DNA of 64,000 bases from Pseudomonas izuensis (lineage in GTDB: Bacteria > Pseudomonadota > Gammaproteobacteria > Pseudomonadales > Pseudomonadaceae): assembly GCF_009861505.1 (NCBI RefSeq), contig NZ_WTFT01000003.1, positions 85,384 to 149,383 on the forward strand, read 5' to 3'. The translations under genes were made by a program, and so were the position numbers. A model generated the notes under the pieces. The model did not search any database. It was not told where the DNA came from and saw nothing but the letters and a program-made list of their open reading frames with translations. Within the stretch, counting starts at the first letter, position 1; each line of letters starts with the position of its first letter. This document shows, one piece after another, positions 29,169 to 38,810 of this stretch.

Positions 29169-30260
29169 TCACGAAGAATAAGCCATCTCATTTAACAAGC
29201 GGATAACTTTAGATTCAAACCTTTCCAAACTAAACTCGCGAGACCGCATTAGAGCCCTATGCGAAAATTCTTGGTAGTTTTGAGACGACTTAGAAAGCGA
29301 ATATATAGTGTCGCGAATAAGCAATGTATGTTTTGAATCGATTAAATAACCCTCGACTCCATCTCGAATAATTTCTGCTGGGCCTCCTACAGGAGGAACA
29401 ATAACAGGCAGTCCAAAGGACATACCCTCCAGTATTGTCAAACCAAATGTTTCAACCCACCCATCTCTTTTAGACAAATTCAGTAACAGGTGCGAGCGCT
29501 CATAAAACTCCGCCAATTTTTGTTGTCGCGCATGAATTTCTAAATTAGATGGAAGCTCAATTTTTTCAAAAAATGTACCAATCTCTTCAGAAGTAGCATT
29601 TAATACAAGAGTGAACTTTAACTCTTTATACCCTCTACATAGATTAGCTATTTCGACAAACTCTAAAACACCTTTGTACTTTTTCAATGAGCAAACCATC
29701 AAAACCCGAAACTCACCGACGACTTCTTTAGTCTTTACGACTGGAAAACCATCCAAACCATTATGTACAATCTCATACTTCAGCCCACTGAAACTCTCAA
29801 CCTGCCTCAAGTACTTCGATACGTATATTACTTTCTCAGCCGCGATTTTTATAATACACCGCAGGAAAACCTTAAGTGGCTTAGGCTTTATCGATGTTTC
29901 ATGCACATGATAGTAAACTGGTATTCCCTTAATTTTTCCCGCAATAGCCGCCCCAAACGGCATCATTGTATTCACATAAAATACAGTATCACCGCGACTG
30001 TATTTCAGGCATTGAAAAAATAGAGAAACCTGGGAATACACGTAATACAAAAGAGTTACTAGCTTGTTCTCCGATCGTCTGTAGAAAAGTATCCTCTGAG
30101 CATCACCCAACCCCGAAAGAAAGCCATCCGAATGATCGCTAGTGACCACCTCAGTTTTATTATCATTTTTGCTGGCAATTTTTATTATTTGCGATAACAC
30201 CTTTGGACTACCGCTACGATCATTAAAGAGATGGAAGAAAACAATTTTCCTTTGCTTCAT
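29169..30260 (-). CDS. Glycosyltransferase family 4 protein, 363 aa
   Basis: GT-B fold protein of GT4 type: VFFHLFNDRSGSPKVL at the N-terminus, PVYYHVHETSIKPKPL in the first domain, and SKRDGWVETFGLTILEGMSFGLPVIVPPVGGPAEII in the second. The E-x7-E nucleotide-sugar site corresponds to ETFGLTILE. It adds one sugar of the EPS unit. It begins three bases after the polymerase-like gene ends, so they are co-translated. The coding sequence is AT-rich. Donor and linkage are unknown. Confidence 0.86.
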   Translation of the reverse strand: MKQRKIVFFHLFNDRSGSPKVLSQIIKIASKNDNKTEVVTSDHSDGFLSGLGDAQRILFYRRSENKLVTLLYYVYSQVSLFFQCLKYSRGDTVFYVNTMMPFGAAIAGKIKGIPVYYHVHETSIKPKPLKVFLRCIIKIAAEKVIYVSKYLRQVESFSGLKYEIVHNGLDGFPVVKTKEVVGEFRVLMVCSLKKYKGVLEFVEIANLCRGYKELKFTLVLNATSEEIGTFFEKIELPSNLEIHARQQKLAEFYERSHLLLNLSKRDGWVETFGLTILEGMSFGLPVIVPPVGGPAEIIRDGVEGYLIDSKHTLLIRDTIYSLSKSSQNYQEFSHRALMRSREFSLERFESKVIRLLNEMAYSS

Positions 30261-30263
30261 TTA

Positions 30264-31550
30264 TTAGCCCTTCAATGGCAAGGTATTACTTAATGTAGTA
30301 AAGCGCTCAGTAAGGGCAATACAAACCCAAAAAATCGCAATAGAGTGTGCCGGAATTGACTGACTGGAAAAAACCATTGCCATCAAGAATGCTACAAGAG
30401 CTGCACCGACTTTCACTTGATTAATATCAGCCACCTTACTTACTGCCAACCTTCGAACAGCTACTAAGCCGCGCCGAATTACTGAAATCATGAAAAAGAA
30501 GAAAAGTAGCAGCCCAAAAATACCAGTATCATGTAGTAGTGCTAAAGGTAGGTTTGATATCCATGCGCTACGATGGCTATCCGAACCGACTAGTTCTGGC
30601 GCAAATGAGTATATTTCGCTAAAGCTGTAGATACCATTCCCCAAAAACGGGTTCTTAAGTATCGACTCTGCTGCAAGTCCCCACATAATAAATCTAGTCC
30701 TAACAGAGTGCGTTCTACCTACTATTTCATACTCTCCAAATTCGGCCATTACAAAATAAGATGCCGCACCTATAACCGCAACCAACAATAATGCCGCAAG
30801 TGTATACCAGACGAAGCCCCTTGCCTTATAACGGCTTCGCTTGATTAGCGCATAATAGATCCCAACAGACAACACATAGGAAACCCATGGTGCCCTAGAA
30901 AAAGAAAACAAAAGCGAAGTATGCAATCCTAAAACTAAAACCCACCACCAAATCTTTCTAGTTCTTCCAAGTGCAACGACAACCAGCGTTATTAGAGAAA
31001 CAAAGACACCAAACAAGTTAGCCTCAGTAATACCTCCTCTAATTCGTGTTCCGCCACTCCCTTCCTGAAGCCAATGAATAGCAATATCAGGAAGCTGAAC
31101 ATGAAGAACTGAAGCCACATAGATTATAGAAAGGAATGGCCCACAAAACCAAGCCAACAGCAAAAACAACTTCGACCTAAATATAGTGAATGGATTAGCC
31201 CTTAGCCAAATAGTTACATAATAGAAACTAATTGCAAATAGTAACCCCAAGAACATTTTAAGAGACCAGGCGGGGACTGGACCAGTTGCAGAAGAAAAAA
31301 AAGTGAGTACGACCCATACAACTAGAATAATTCCAGTCTGAGGAAGTCTAAACGAAACTTTTGAACCAAGTAACAACATACATACGGTCAAAAAAAGCGG
31401 AACGGACAGTATCCGCTCCAAAGTCAAAGTATTACCACCAAACGACCACTCTATATTATTAAAAGTTACCGTAAACCCTATTATAAGAGCTAGTACATAC
31501 CGAGTAGACAATCTTGATATGGGAATACCATAGGTGTGTAGCGAGGTCAT
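30264..31550 (-). CDS. wzy: O-antigen ligase/polymerase-family membrane protein (probable Wzy), 428 aa
   Basis: A polytopic inner-membrane protein with about ten hydrophobic segments and a large central loop. The family part shows GGTRIRGGITEANLFGVFVSL, RAPWVSYVL, RTRFIMWGLAAESILKNPFLGNG and then SDSHRSAWISNLPLALLHDTGIFG, as in Wzy_C/O-antigen ligase proteins. Beside a flippase and Wzc in an EPS operon, the likely role is polymerising the repeat unit in the periplasm. It overlaps the pyruvyl-transferase gene by four bases. Confidence 0.82.
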   Translation of the reverse strand: MTSLHTYGIPISRLSTRYVLALIIGFTVTFNNIEWSFGGNTLTLERILSVPLFLTVCMLLLGSKVSFRLPQTGIILVVWVVLTFFSSATGPVPAWSLKMFLGLLFAISFYYVTIWLRANPFTIFRSKLFLLLAWFCGPFLSIIYVASVLHVQLPDIAIHWLQEGSGGTRIRGGITEANLFGVFVSLITLVVVALGRTRKIWWWVLVLGLHTSLLFSFSRAPWVSYVLSVGIYYALIKRSRYKARGFVWYTLAALLLVAVIGAASYFVMAEFGEYEIVGRTHSVRTRFIMWGLAAESILKNPFLGNGIYSFSEIYSFAPELVGSDSHRSAWISNLPLALLHDTGIFGLLLFFFFMISVIRRGLVAVRRLAVSKVADINQVKVGAALVAFLMAMVFSSQSIPAHSIAIFWVCIALTERFTTLSNTLPLKG

Positions 31551-32680
31551 AATACTCCTGAGTTTTCACTTTTTAAATTATCTGAAAAGGCATTATGAAG
31601 GTAATTCCAGGAGGACATGCGCATGGTTTCTAACTTTGATCTACTTTGTACAAAATCAGCATCTTCTTTTAACACACTATCAATATCGCACAAAGATTGG
31701 ATGAATTGCTTCGACAAACTTAGGTTATCAAGCAAACCTTTTATTCTATTTGCTCCACTTTCTGGCTGGGTTGTTATGAATGGAATCTCGAAATTCGCAG
31801 AAAATGCGGTCCCATGGAACGAGTTAGTAACCACAAAAGATGCATTTGAAAAAAGCGAAATGTAATCAGATGGACTAGCGTCCATTATATGATGATCCGC
31901 CCGATACCCAAGATAAGGATCCTGATCAATCGCGATAACTTTTAGCCCCAATATACTTCTTACTCTGTTTACAGCTTCTCTCGTCAATGGGTCTTTCTTC
32001 AGGGTATATACAAGTATGTACTTATCAATTTTCTTATTTTGAGATTTTTTCCCGCCGATCACTTGCAACCACTCCTGCTTGTTAAGCATCAGTGTGGGAT
32101 CTAACGTATGGTGGATCTCCTTACCATCAAGTAAATATTTAAGCTTTACCGCAGTATCTTCTTCCCTTACGGAAATACTATGGAATGTCGCGAGGTTTCT
32201 TTTAACATCGAGAGCTTCGGCTTCTGTATATGTGTATGATCCTGAACTTGACGAAAATGAGATTTTTTTTGCCTCTGTGGCAAATTCAAGCATGTAGTTC
32301 AGGTCCAGTTTTCCCGTGATTTTGGGATTCCAAATTTGATCACTTCCGCAAACCACATAGTCAAATTGCTTCGAAACATCCTGGAGTTCTTTAAAACTAT
32401 TACACTCCTCGGTCAAACTATAATTACCTTCAATAAACAGCTTAAACTTTTTTATGAGACGTCTTCTTGGTACTAGTCTAAACAAGTCTTTGCCAGCTCT
32501 TAAAACGCTACGCACACTGCCATCTACACGAATAAGTTTAAGGGTGTTTCTCAACTCATCGCTTTTATAGTCTATAATTTCAACATTACCAAAAGCGCTT
32601 AATACTTTTTGGCTCGCTAGAGCCTGTAGAGTGCCACCATAGCTGTTAGCATAATGGATAGTAATTAGTGCAATTTTCAA
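31547..32680 (-). CDS. Polysaccharide pyruvyl transferase family protein, 377 aa
   Basis: The opening KIALITIHYANSYGGTLQALASQKVL, then FDYVVCGSDQIWNPKITG and FVVTNSFHGTAFSANFEIPF, are typical of the pyruvyl-transferase family (CsaB-like). Such enzymes use PEP to put ketal pyruvate on a sugar, giving the polymer negative charge. The start codon appears to be TTG at 32680, with AGAGGA nine bases upstream. It follows wzx after 161 bases and overlaps wzy. Some members act on other acceptors, so the target is uncertain. Confidence 0.85.
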   Translation of the reverse strand: MKIALITIHYANSYGGTLQALASQKVLSAFGNVEIIDYKSDELRNTLKLIRVDGSVRSVLRAGKDLFRLVPRRRLIKKFKLFIEGNYSLTEECNSFKELQDVSKQFDYVVCGSDQIWNPKITGKLDLNYMLEFATEAKKISFSSSSGSYTYTEAEALDVKRNLATFHSISVREEDTAVKLKYLLDGKEIHHTLDPTLMLNKQEWLQVIGGKKSQNKKIDKYILVYTLKKDPLTREAVNRVRSILGLKVIAIDQDPYLGYRADHHIMDASPSDYISLFSNASFVVTNSFHGTAFSANFEIPFITTQPESGANRIKGLLDNLSLSKQFIQSLCDIDSVLKEDADFVQSRSKLETMRMSSWNYLHNAFSDNLKSENSGVL

Positions 32681-32841
32681 AATATTGAATCCTCTGAAGG
32701 TGGCTTCACCCGCGTCTGAAGGCCTGGGCTATGTACTTATTTATGACATTGAACTCATGACCGGAATCAACGCCTTAAAACTTTCATACTATAAAAGTCA
32801 CATGGCGCCCTGCAAACTAATTATCTCTGAAAAACGTGCAC

Positions 32842-34134
32842 TTAAGATCTAGCCTTCGCAGATTGGAAAACAAATTTTTTAGCACCATACATGTAGAACG
32901 CCAACAATATTGCATTACTAATCACAGTTGCTATTGCTGCACCTGTAGTGTGTAATTTTGGTATCAACAGTAAATTAAGCACAAGATTTATCAGCGCCAC
33001 ACTCATCATATATTTTACTTTGATTTTCATGTGCTGCTGAGTTACTAATGTTGCACCTGCACTGGATGCCACAAAAATTATCGGCGCAGATAGTGAAAGA
33101 ATTTTCAAGATTCCCGCAGAGGCCCTGTACTGCTCTCCAAAAAATAACGGCACAGCCCAATCTGCTGAAATATATATCGTTATCATAGCCGCAGCGCCCA
33201 GCACGAGCATTGCCCAATTCCCCGTACGGTAAACTTGATAAAACTTTTCAGGCTCATGATTTGCCCACCGATGAATTTTCGGTGTCAAAAAGCGCTGATA
33301 AATAACACTAGGTAATAAATACACGGCGGTCATTATTGTAAACGCAACACTGTATATTCCGGCCTCTTGATTTCCCGACATATACTTAAGCAACACAATG
33401 TTGCTTTGAAAGTAGATCAAATAGGAAAACGCAGCCATCCCGAACGGCCAGCTTTCACTAGCTGCAGTTAGAGCCGTCGGATTAGTACGATCCCCCCCCA
33501 AAGAATTATGCGCATGCCCTTTTAATTTAAGAACTCCATTTTTCATCGCTGACAGCTCAGGGAGTGCAAAAATAAAAAAAACTATAGCAACAGCAGCGTA
33601 AAACAATGCATACACTTCAACGCTAATATATTCAATATAAACCGTAGTTGCTACCAAGACGATTATAAATCGCAAGAGATGCGGAAGTAATTGCCACAGT
33701 GCCAACTTAGTATATCTCTCCTCCAATTGCAGCTTGCTACTTACCAATTCAACTGACAACTGACCAAGGATATAAAACGAAAGAACCATTAAAATGTGTT
33801 GCGACTCAGAATCGTGACTAAAAGTACCAGCTCCAAAGATTATAATAAGCATTAATATAATCGTACTAACCGCTACAAATTTGATTGATGGCTTTATCCA
33901 TCTAACTGCTGCCCAACCTTCCGCCCCAAATGCCTTCAACCAGAATTGAGATATTCCGAATCCCGCTAAAGGAGCAAGAAGGGTAATTGTACTTAGTGCG
34001 GAAAAAAAAATACCGAAGCTCGCACTACCTAGGCCACGCGCGAGCAAAACCTGAGTTAAAAATGCAAAGCCTGCACCTGATAATGATCCGATCCATAAAA
34101 GAGATATTGCTTTAATTGCATTTTTTTTCATCAT
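32842..34134 (-). CDS. wzx: Oligosaccharide flippase (Wzx-like), 430 aa
   Basis: A polytopic membrane protein with about 12 hydrophobic segments, of the polysaccharide-synthase/MATE-like group. It shows ISLLWIGSLSGAGFAFLTQVLLARGLGSASFGIF at the start, cut here only by natural loops, plus YSVAFTIMTAVYLLP in the middle. It should flip lipid-linked repeat units to the periplasm for Wzy. It is the first gene behind the ops element on the minus strand, 141 bases downstream of it. No good ribosome-binding site is visible; ATG 34134 and 34131 are both possible. Confidence 0.88.
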   Translation of the reverse strand: MMKKNAIKAISLLWIGSLSGAGFAFLTQVLLARGLGSASFGIFFSALSTITLLAPLAGFGISQFWLKAFGAEGWAAVRWIKPSIKFVAVSTIILMLIIIFGAGTFSHDSESQHILMVLSFYILGQLSVELVSSKLQLEERYTKLALWQLLPHLLRFIIVLVATTVYIEYISVEVYALFYAAVAIVFFIFALPELSAMKNGVLKLKGHAHNSLGGDRTNPTALTAASESWPFGMAAFSYLIYFQSNIVLLKYMSGNQEAGIYSVAFTIMTAVYLLPSVIYQRFLTPKIHRWANHEPEKFYQVYRTGNWAMLVLGAAAMITIYISADWAVPLFFGEQYRASAGILKILSLSAPIIFVASSAGATLVTQQHMKIKVKYMMSVALINLVLNLLLIPKLHTTGAAIATVISNAILLAFYMYGAKKFVFQSAKARS

Positions 34135-34449
34135 CGTGTTTTCAATTCAACAAGAACAGCGTTAATAAATATCTCAATAGTCATGGCTATCTAACGACCG
34201 ATCAAATCTCAACTTGCAAAATGCCTGACACTCGATCAGGACTTGTGATTTTATCGTGATAATACTATTACACCACGCTACCGCCCCAGGATTTAACGAC
34301 ATATTCCTGAGGGCGTGAAGAGAGCCATAAATTTAGTTATTACACCACTGCACTTGTGCATTTCACTAACACACACCTAGCGGGTTATTGTTACACTGAC
34401 AACCCGCATGGTTGACTATCCTTCTTGTCTTTTCTCTCCTCCTTACTTT
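34135..34449 (-). promoter_or_regulatory. Leader region of the ops-controlled wzx operon
   Basis: This 315-base gap between wzc and wzx holds the JUMPstart/ops element and presumably a promoter and long untranslated leader. An inverted GCGGGTT/AACCCGC pair at 34379–34407 may end the wzc transcript, but it lacks a T-run. Confidence 0.6.
34274..34297 (-). promoter_or_regulatory. JUMPstart/ops element for RfaH
   Basis: On the minus strand the sequence contains the exact ops core GGCGGTAGCGT (34285 down to 34275). It is preceded by GTTAAATCCTGG, close to the GTTAAGCCAGG of the classical E. coli JUMPstart. RfaH loads onto RNA polymerase paused at ops. An rfaH gene lies at 18467 and the operon begins 141 bases downstream. 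Confidence 0.9.
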
Positions 34450-36681
34450 TCAAGCACCATCCGAAGTGTATTGATAATGATAATATCCATAATTAGTATA
34501 ACCGTACTTATCGGATGCTTTTTTCTGAACACCATTGAAAATTGCACCTTTAACCGATGTACCATTCTGTGCAAATCTCTTCACCGTCAAATCAATCTCC
34601 CTAGCCGACGTCAGCCCAGAGCGCGTAACTATCAAGCTAGTGCCAGATTGACGACCTACAATAGCAGCATCAGTCACAGCTAATATTGGCGGCGTATCAA
34701 TTATTACTAAGTCATACAAGCTTCCGACACTATCCAACAGATCGGTGAAATTTTGATGCATTAAAAGCTCTGAGGGATTGGGAGGAATCTCCCCGCGGCT
34801 GATAAAATCAAAATTTTCTGACGCGGTTTTTCTAATGGCTTTCGCTAAATCACATCTCTTGATTAACAGATCTGATAACCCATCCTTTTCAGTGCATCCA
34901 AGAACTTTATGCAGATACCCCTTACGCATATCTCCATCTATTAACAATACTCTCAGCCCTGACTGAGCAATGACTGCAGCCAAGTTTGCGGACACGAATG
35001 TTTTGCCAACCTGGGGACTTGGCCCAGATATCATTAGTCTATTATTATTGGACTCCAACATTGCAAAGTGCAAACTTGTGCGCAAGCTGCGAAGCGCCTC
35101 AATAGAAAGATCTGTTGGATGACTTAAGGCGAGCAATGATGCTTTTCTTGATGAACGATCAGCTGATCGCGAAAACTTATCTTCTTCCGTCTTCTGCAAG
35201 ATACTAAATGGAATTGACGCATATACCGGCAGACCAAATTGTTCAATTGATTCAGGATTTTCTAATCCCCGGTTTAGGGATCTACGAACGAGCACTATTG
35301 AAATTGCAATAAAGGCACCGGCCAATGTTGCAACTACTACAACTAGCAACCGCTTAGGTTTAACCGGCTTACGCAAATTCACATCTGCAGTGTCGATAAC
35401 ATGGACGTTTCCAACTGTACCCGCACGCATTACATCTAATTCTTGGGACTTATTCAGAAGCTGAGTATATATAGCAGTCCCGACTTCTACATCCCGCGTG
35501 AGGCTCAACAACTCTTGTTGAGTCGCAGGTAAATTTTCTACTTTGGTTGCTAGCCCATTTTTCTTCTCATTAAGTTCAGCCAGCTGAGATAGAAGAGCGC
35601 GATAAGCAGGATGTTGTGGCGTAAATTTTCTATCCATCTCCGCTTGCTGCAACTTCAACTCCGAAATACTTGTATCTATAGAGACAATCTGATCCAAAAT
35701 CGCCTTTGTTTCCAAAGTGATATCTATCGACTTTTGCCTGATCTGATACTTGTTTAGCGCGTCTCCTGCTCTATCCAAATCCTTACGAACTTGAGGAAGC
35801 TGTTTTTTAAGAAACTCCAAGCTCTGGGCAGCTTCTGCTGAGGTCCGTTCAACATTCTGCAATACATACAAGTCAGTAACTTTGTTTAGCGTGAGAATGG
35901 CTAGACTTGGATCTTTACTTTCTAGGGAAAGTCCGATAATTCCGGAATCTTTCCCACGTTCAGCCACATCAAGTGCGTCTTGATAGTCGAGGATTGTCGT
36001 AAGCCTGGGATTGCGAGTCACCCAAAATTGAGTGCCAGGATTACCGCGCATTTCTTCAACTTGAATTTTTACACCATGTTGATCGAAGTCCTTTCCGACC
36101 TCACTCACTGCTAGCACATTGTCATCTTCATCAAACAGAGTAAAACTGCCACTCTCTCCTGCAACCAGAGTTAAATTTTTTCCTAGTTGATCATCAGGAA
36201 GCTCCAGTTTAAATATTTTCAATGTCTCCCCACCCCAAGCGAAGCTATTGAGACCGAATAGAGCCGGGGATAGTTGTCCAGGATTAGAACTGCGAAACTT
36301 CCGCGCGAGAAACTCTCCAAATACTGGAAAATAATTCGGCTCAGTTATGATATCAAGTTTTAAATCATCGATAGTTTTACCAATTATCGAACGAGACTTA
36401 ATTAGCTCAATTTCTGTCGCTGAGGGTGATTCCTTTCCAAGCATACTACTGACATCGGAAAACCCTAAAACGTCATTCTTTTTTGCTTCAACCTGCAGCA
36501 TCGCAGTCGCTTGATAAATTGGGACGGCTAAAAATGCGTAAGCGATCCCAACAACCATAAACGTGCCGGTAATCGCGGCAATCAACCATCGATGGTCTAT
36601 GAGGCTACCAATAAGACCAAGAAGATCAATTTCATCATTTTCGTCATTTTTTACTTGGATTATCGGTGCTTGTTGCTGCAT
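34450..36681 (-). CDS. wzc: Polysaccharide co-polymerase and tyrosine autokinase Wzc, 743 aa
   Basis: The N-terminal Wzz domain has a span at about 30–50 (LIAAITGTFMVVGIAYAF), a long periplasmic coiled region and a second span (LLVVVVATLAGAFIAIS) at about 445–465. The cytosolic BY-kinase domain shows Walker A GPSPQVGKTF, Walker A' LLIDGDMRKG and Walker B YDLVIIDTPP. The C-terminal tail is a tyrosine cluster (KYGYTNYGYYHYQY) for autophosphorylation. It controls chain length and export with Wza; Wzb upstream removes the phosphates. It ends before the ops element, so it belongs to a separate transcript. Confidence 0.95.
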   Translation of the reverse strand: MQQQAPIIQVKNDENDEIDLLGLIGSLIDHRWLIAAITGTFMVVGIAYAFLAVPIYQATAMLQVEAKKNDVLGFSDVSSMLGKESPSATEIELIKSRSIIGKTIDDLKLDIITEPNYFPVFGEFLARKFRSSNPGQLSPALFGLNSFAWGGETLKIFKLELPDDQLGKNLTLVAGESGSFTLFDEDDNVLAVSEVGKDFDQHGVKIQVEEMRGNPGTQFWVTRNPRLTTILDYQDALDVAERGKDSGIIGLSLESKDPSLAILTLNKVTDLYVLQNVERTSAEAAQSLEFLKKQLPQVRKDLDRAGDALNKYQIRQKSIDITLETKAILDQIVSIDTSISELKLQQAEMDRKFTPQHPAYRALLSQLAELNEKKNGLATKVENLPATQQELLSLTRDVEVGTAIYTQLLNKSQELDVMRAGTVGNVHVIDTADVNLRKPVKPKRLLVVVVATLAGAFIAISIVLVRRSLNRGLENPESIEQFGLPVYASIPFSILQKTEEDKFSRSADRSSRKASLLALSHPTDLSIEALRSLRTSLHFAMLESNNNRLMISGPSPQVGKTFVSANLAAVIAQSGLRVLLIDGDMRKGYLHKVLGCTEKDGLSDLLIKRCDLAKAIRKTASENFDFISRGEIPPNPSELLMHQNFTDLLDSVGSLYDLVIIDTPPILAVTDAAIVGRQSGTSLIVTRSGLTSAREIDLTVKRFAQNGTSVKGAIFNGVQKKASDKYGYTNYGYYHYQYTSDGA

Positions 36682-36722
36682 AAGATTGCTTTTATGCCTC
36701 TAGTTCAATTCAAATTAAACAA

Positions 36723-37169
36723 TTAACGTGCAAAACGTAGAGCCCATGCATGCGACGCTTCGTTTATTAGTGCATAGGTATGCACAAACGCGGGCTTGCC
36801 TTGACGATAAGGGTCAGCTATCTCACGATCATTCTGCCATTTGCCCAAAAGAAAAACCTTTCCACGGGCCTCAGGAGAGATGCTAAATACCCCATCAAGA
36901 TGATGTTTCTCCATCACCAAAATTAGATCTGATTCTGCGACAATTTCCTTCGTTAGCTGACGCCCAAAATGATCAATAGGAGTATGCCCATGCTCCTCAA
37001 GCACAACTTTAGCCAGCGCTTCCATCGGATGGTCTTTTACGGCAGCTAGCCCGGCCGAATCAATTTTTATTTCCGTTCCAGCCATCGCCTCACGGAATAG
37101 GGTTACCGCTGTAGGGCTTCGACAAATATTGCCGATGCAGACGATTAGAATTCGCTTAAACAAGTTCAT
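36723..37169 (-). CDS. wzb: Low-molecular-weight protein tyrosine phosphatase Wzb
   Basis: A 148-aa cytosolic phosphatase. The P-loop VCIGNICRSPTA gives the CX5R(S) active site with the nucleophile Cys at about residue 12. The general-acid Asp occurs in REIADPYRQGKP near the C-terminus. It dephosphorylates Wzc encoded 41 bases downstream, and cycling of Wzc phosphorylation is needed for export. A GTG at 37172 directly before the ATG is an alternative start. Confidence 0.94.
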   Translation of the reverse strand: MNLFKRILIVCIGNICRSPTAVTLFREAMAGTEIKIDSAGLAAVKDHPMEALAKVVLEEHGHTPIDHFGRQLTKEIVAESDLILVMEKHHLDGVFSISPEARGKVFLLGKWQNDREIADPYRQGKPAFVHTYALINEASHAWALRFAR

Positions 37170-37689
37170 CACCCTCGTCTTTTTGATAACATTTTCATCA
37201 CAAACAAAACACCATAACCATGTACCTTAAACTGCAAGACACTTGACTACCAACTAGAGACAGTTAGCACTCAGCACTTCCGGATCGCAAAACAAAGAAA
37301 GTTTTCAGCAACCAAAAGCATTGCAATTATTATCATGGAATTATGCATAACGCGAGAAATTGTACGTGACCAAAAATAACATTCTAACGTTAACCACAGC
37401 CTCCTCCTTTACATGCTGGACTTGTAAATAACATTTTTGCCTAGCAGGAGATATTTTCAAACGTCATAATTGAGCGCATAGGTCTTGATAGCACAGTTAA
37501 ACTTATCAAATAATTACAACGAACACCAAATTTTGCACGTACCTGACAATGCAAAAAGAACGTAAGTACCAAATATTGGCTACTCAAATTGTAACTCATA
37601 CCACACGTTAGTCTTTGTCTACATTTGCAAGTGGTATCGACTTGGTTATTTTGTCAAAATTTTAGTAAGACTATCTTATAGGTACCGTA
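37170..37689. other. Long AT-rich intergenic region between divergent wzb and GH99-like gene
   Basis: About 520 bases of strongly AT-rich sequence. It should contain promoters for both directions. I see no open frame worth calling, no ops element and no clear terminator. Confidence 0.45.
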
Positions 37690-38736
37690 ATGAAATATCC
37701 CGTCCTGACACTATCCTTTTTTTTGATGTTATACGCCAATGTTACTTTTGCGACAGATGTCGGTGTTTTCTATTACCCTGGATGGAACAAAACGACCGTT
37801 GACTCTTGGGGAAAAATCAAACCCTATCCAGAGAGAGAACCATTACTGGGGTGGTACAAGGAAGGAACTGACACATATACAAAAACGTATACTGCATGGA
37901 TGAAAGAATATGGAATTGATTATGTTATTTATGACTGGTACTGGGAAAAGAATGGCGGTGTACAGGACACCACTTATGCGATTGACTCGTTTATGAGAAA
38001 TTCAAGCCCTTCCTCGATTGAGTTTTCTCTACTCTGGGCTAATCACTCCGGCACACCTGTTAGCTACAAGCAATTCGACGAAATCATAAACTACTGGATC
38101 ACTCATTATTTTAGCAACGAACGATATAAAAGAATCAATGATACACCGGTTGTTTATGTGTTTTCCCATGATCGACTAAGCGCTGACGCAAAAACGTTTG
38201 GCGCAACACCTAAAGAGTTGCTTAGGCGGGCCCGTGCGGCAGCAGTTAAAGCCGGGTATAAAGGTATATATTTCGTAGGTTCTGCGTCAGCGGATAAAAA
38301 ACGCTTGGACTTCACAGATTTAGGGAATACCTATGATGCTCTATCCGCTTACAACTACCACCTTGGATCCGCTGAAAAAAGCGCCAGAAGAAAGCTATCT
38401 ACTAGCTATCCAGATCTTGCCGCTGGTTATGCTCAATCATGGAAGCGAATTATAAGCAAAAGTAGTATTCCCTACATCTTACCACTGACTTCAGGTTGGG
38501 ACAGATCCCCATGGGGTGGTAGTGCCGATCCAATCCATGATCGGTCAGTAAGCACACCAGAGAATTTTTATGAGCACTTACAAAAAGCTAAGAGCACTTT
38601 AAATAGATACCCCAATCAGACGCTAAACTCAGTTGTTATTTGCTGCTGGAATGAATACGGAGAAGGATCATATATCGAACCAACAAAAAAATACCAATTT
38701 AGATACCTGGAGGGAATTAAAAAATATCTAAAATAA
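37690..38736 (+). CDS. Secreted glycoside hydrolase family 99-like (WbsX-like) protein, 348 aa
   Basis: A signal peptide ends at NVTFA (residue 21). The mature start DVGVFYYPGWNKTT, then YGIDYVIYDWYWEKNGG, VVYVFSHDRLS and VICCWNEYGEGSYIEPTK, match the GH99-like/WbsX domain often found in polysaccharide loci. Acidic residues in the WNEYGEG stretch fit the expected active-site region. It would act in the periplasm or outside the cell, perhaps trimming the EPS, as hydrolases in EPS clusters often do. It is AT-rich and stands alone, convergent with the MurB-like gene. Confidence 0.78.
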   Translation: MKYPVLTLSFFLMLYANVTFATDVGVFYYPGWNKTTVDSWGKIKPYPEREPLLGWYKEGTDTYTKTYTAWMKEYGIDYVIYDWYWEKNGGVQDTTYAIDSFMRNSSPSSIEFSLLWANHSGTPVSYKQFDEIINYWITHYFSNERYKRINDTPVVYVFSHDRLSADAKTFGATPKELLRRARAAAVKAGYKGIYFVGSASADKKRLDFTDLGNTYDALSAYNYHLGSAEKSARRKLSTSYPDLAAGYAQSWKRIISKSSIPYILPLTSGWDRSPWGGSADPIHDRSVSTPENFYEHLQKAKSTLNRYPNQTLNSVVICCWNEYGEGSYIEPTKKYQFRYLEGIKKYLK

Positions 38737-38782
38737 TAAAATGCGACTGAAGTTTTTTGGAAATCCACCTTTAACGAGTAAT

Positions 38783-38803
38783 GCCGGGCTCGAGATGCCC
38801 GGC
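38783..38803. terminator. Hairpin between convergent GH99-like and MurB-like genes
   Basis: GCCGGGC pairs with GCCCGGC around a 7-base loop. It stands out as GC-rich in an AT-rich region and sits between two stop codons. Confidence 0.6.
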
Positions 38804-38810
38804 CTATAGA

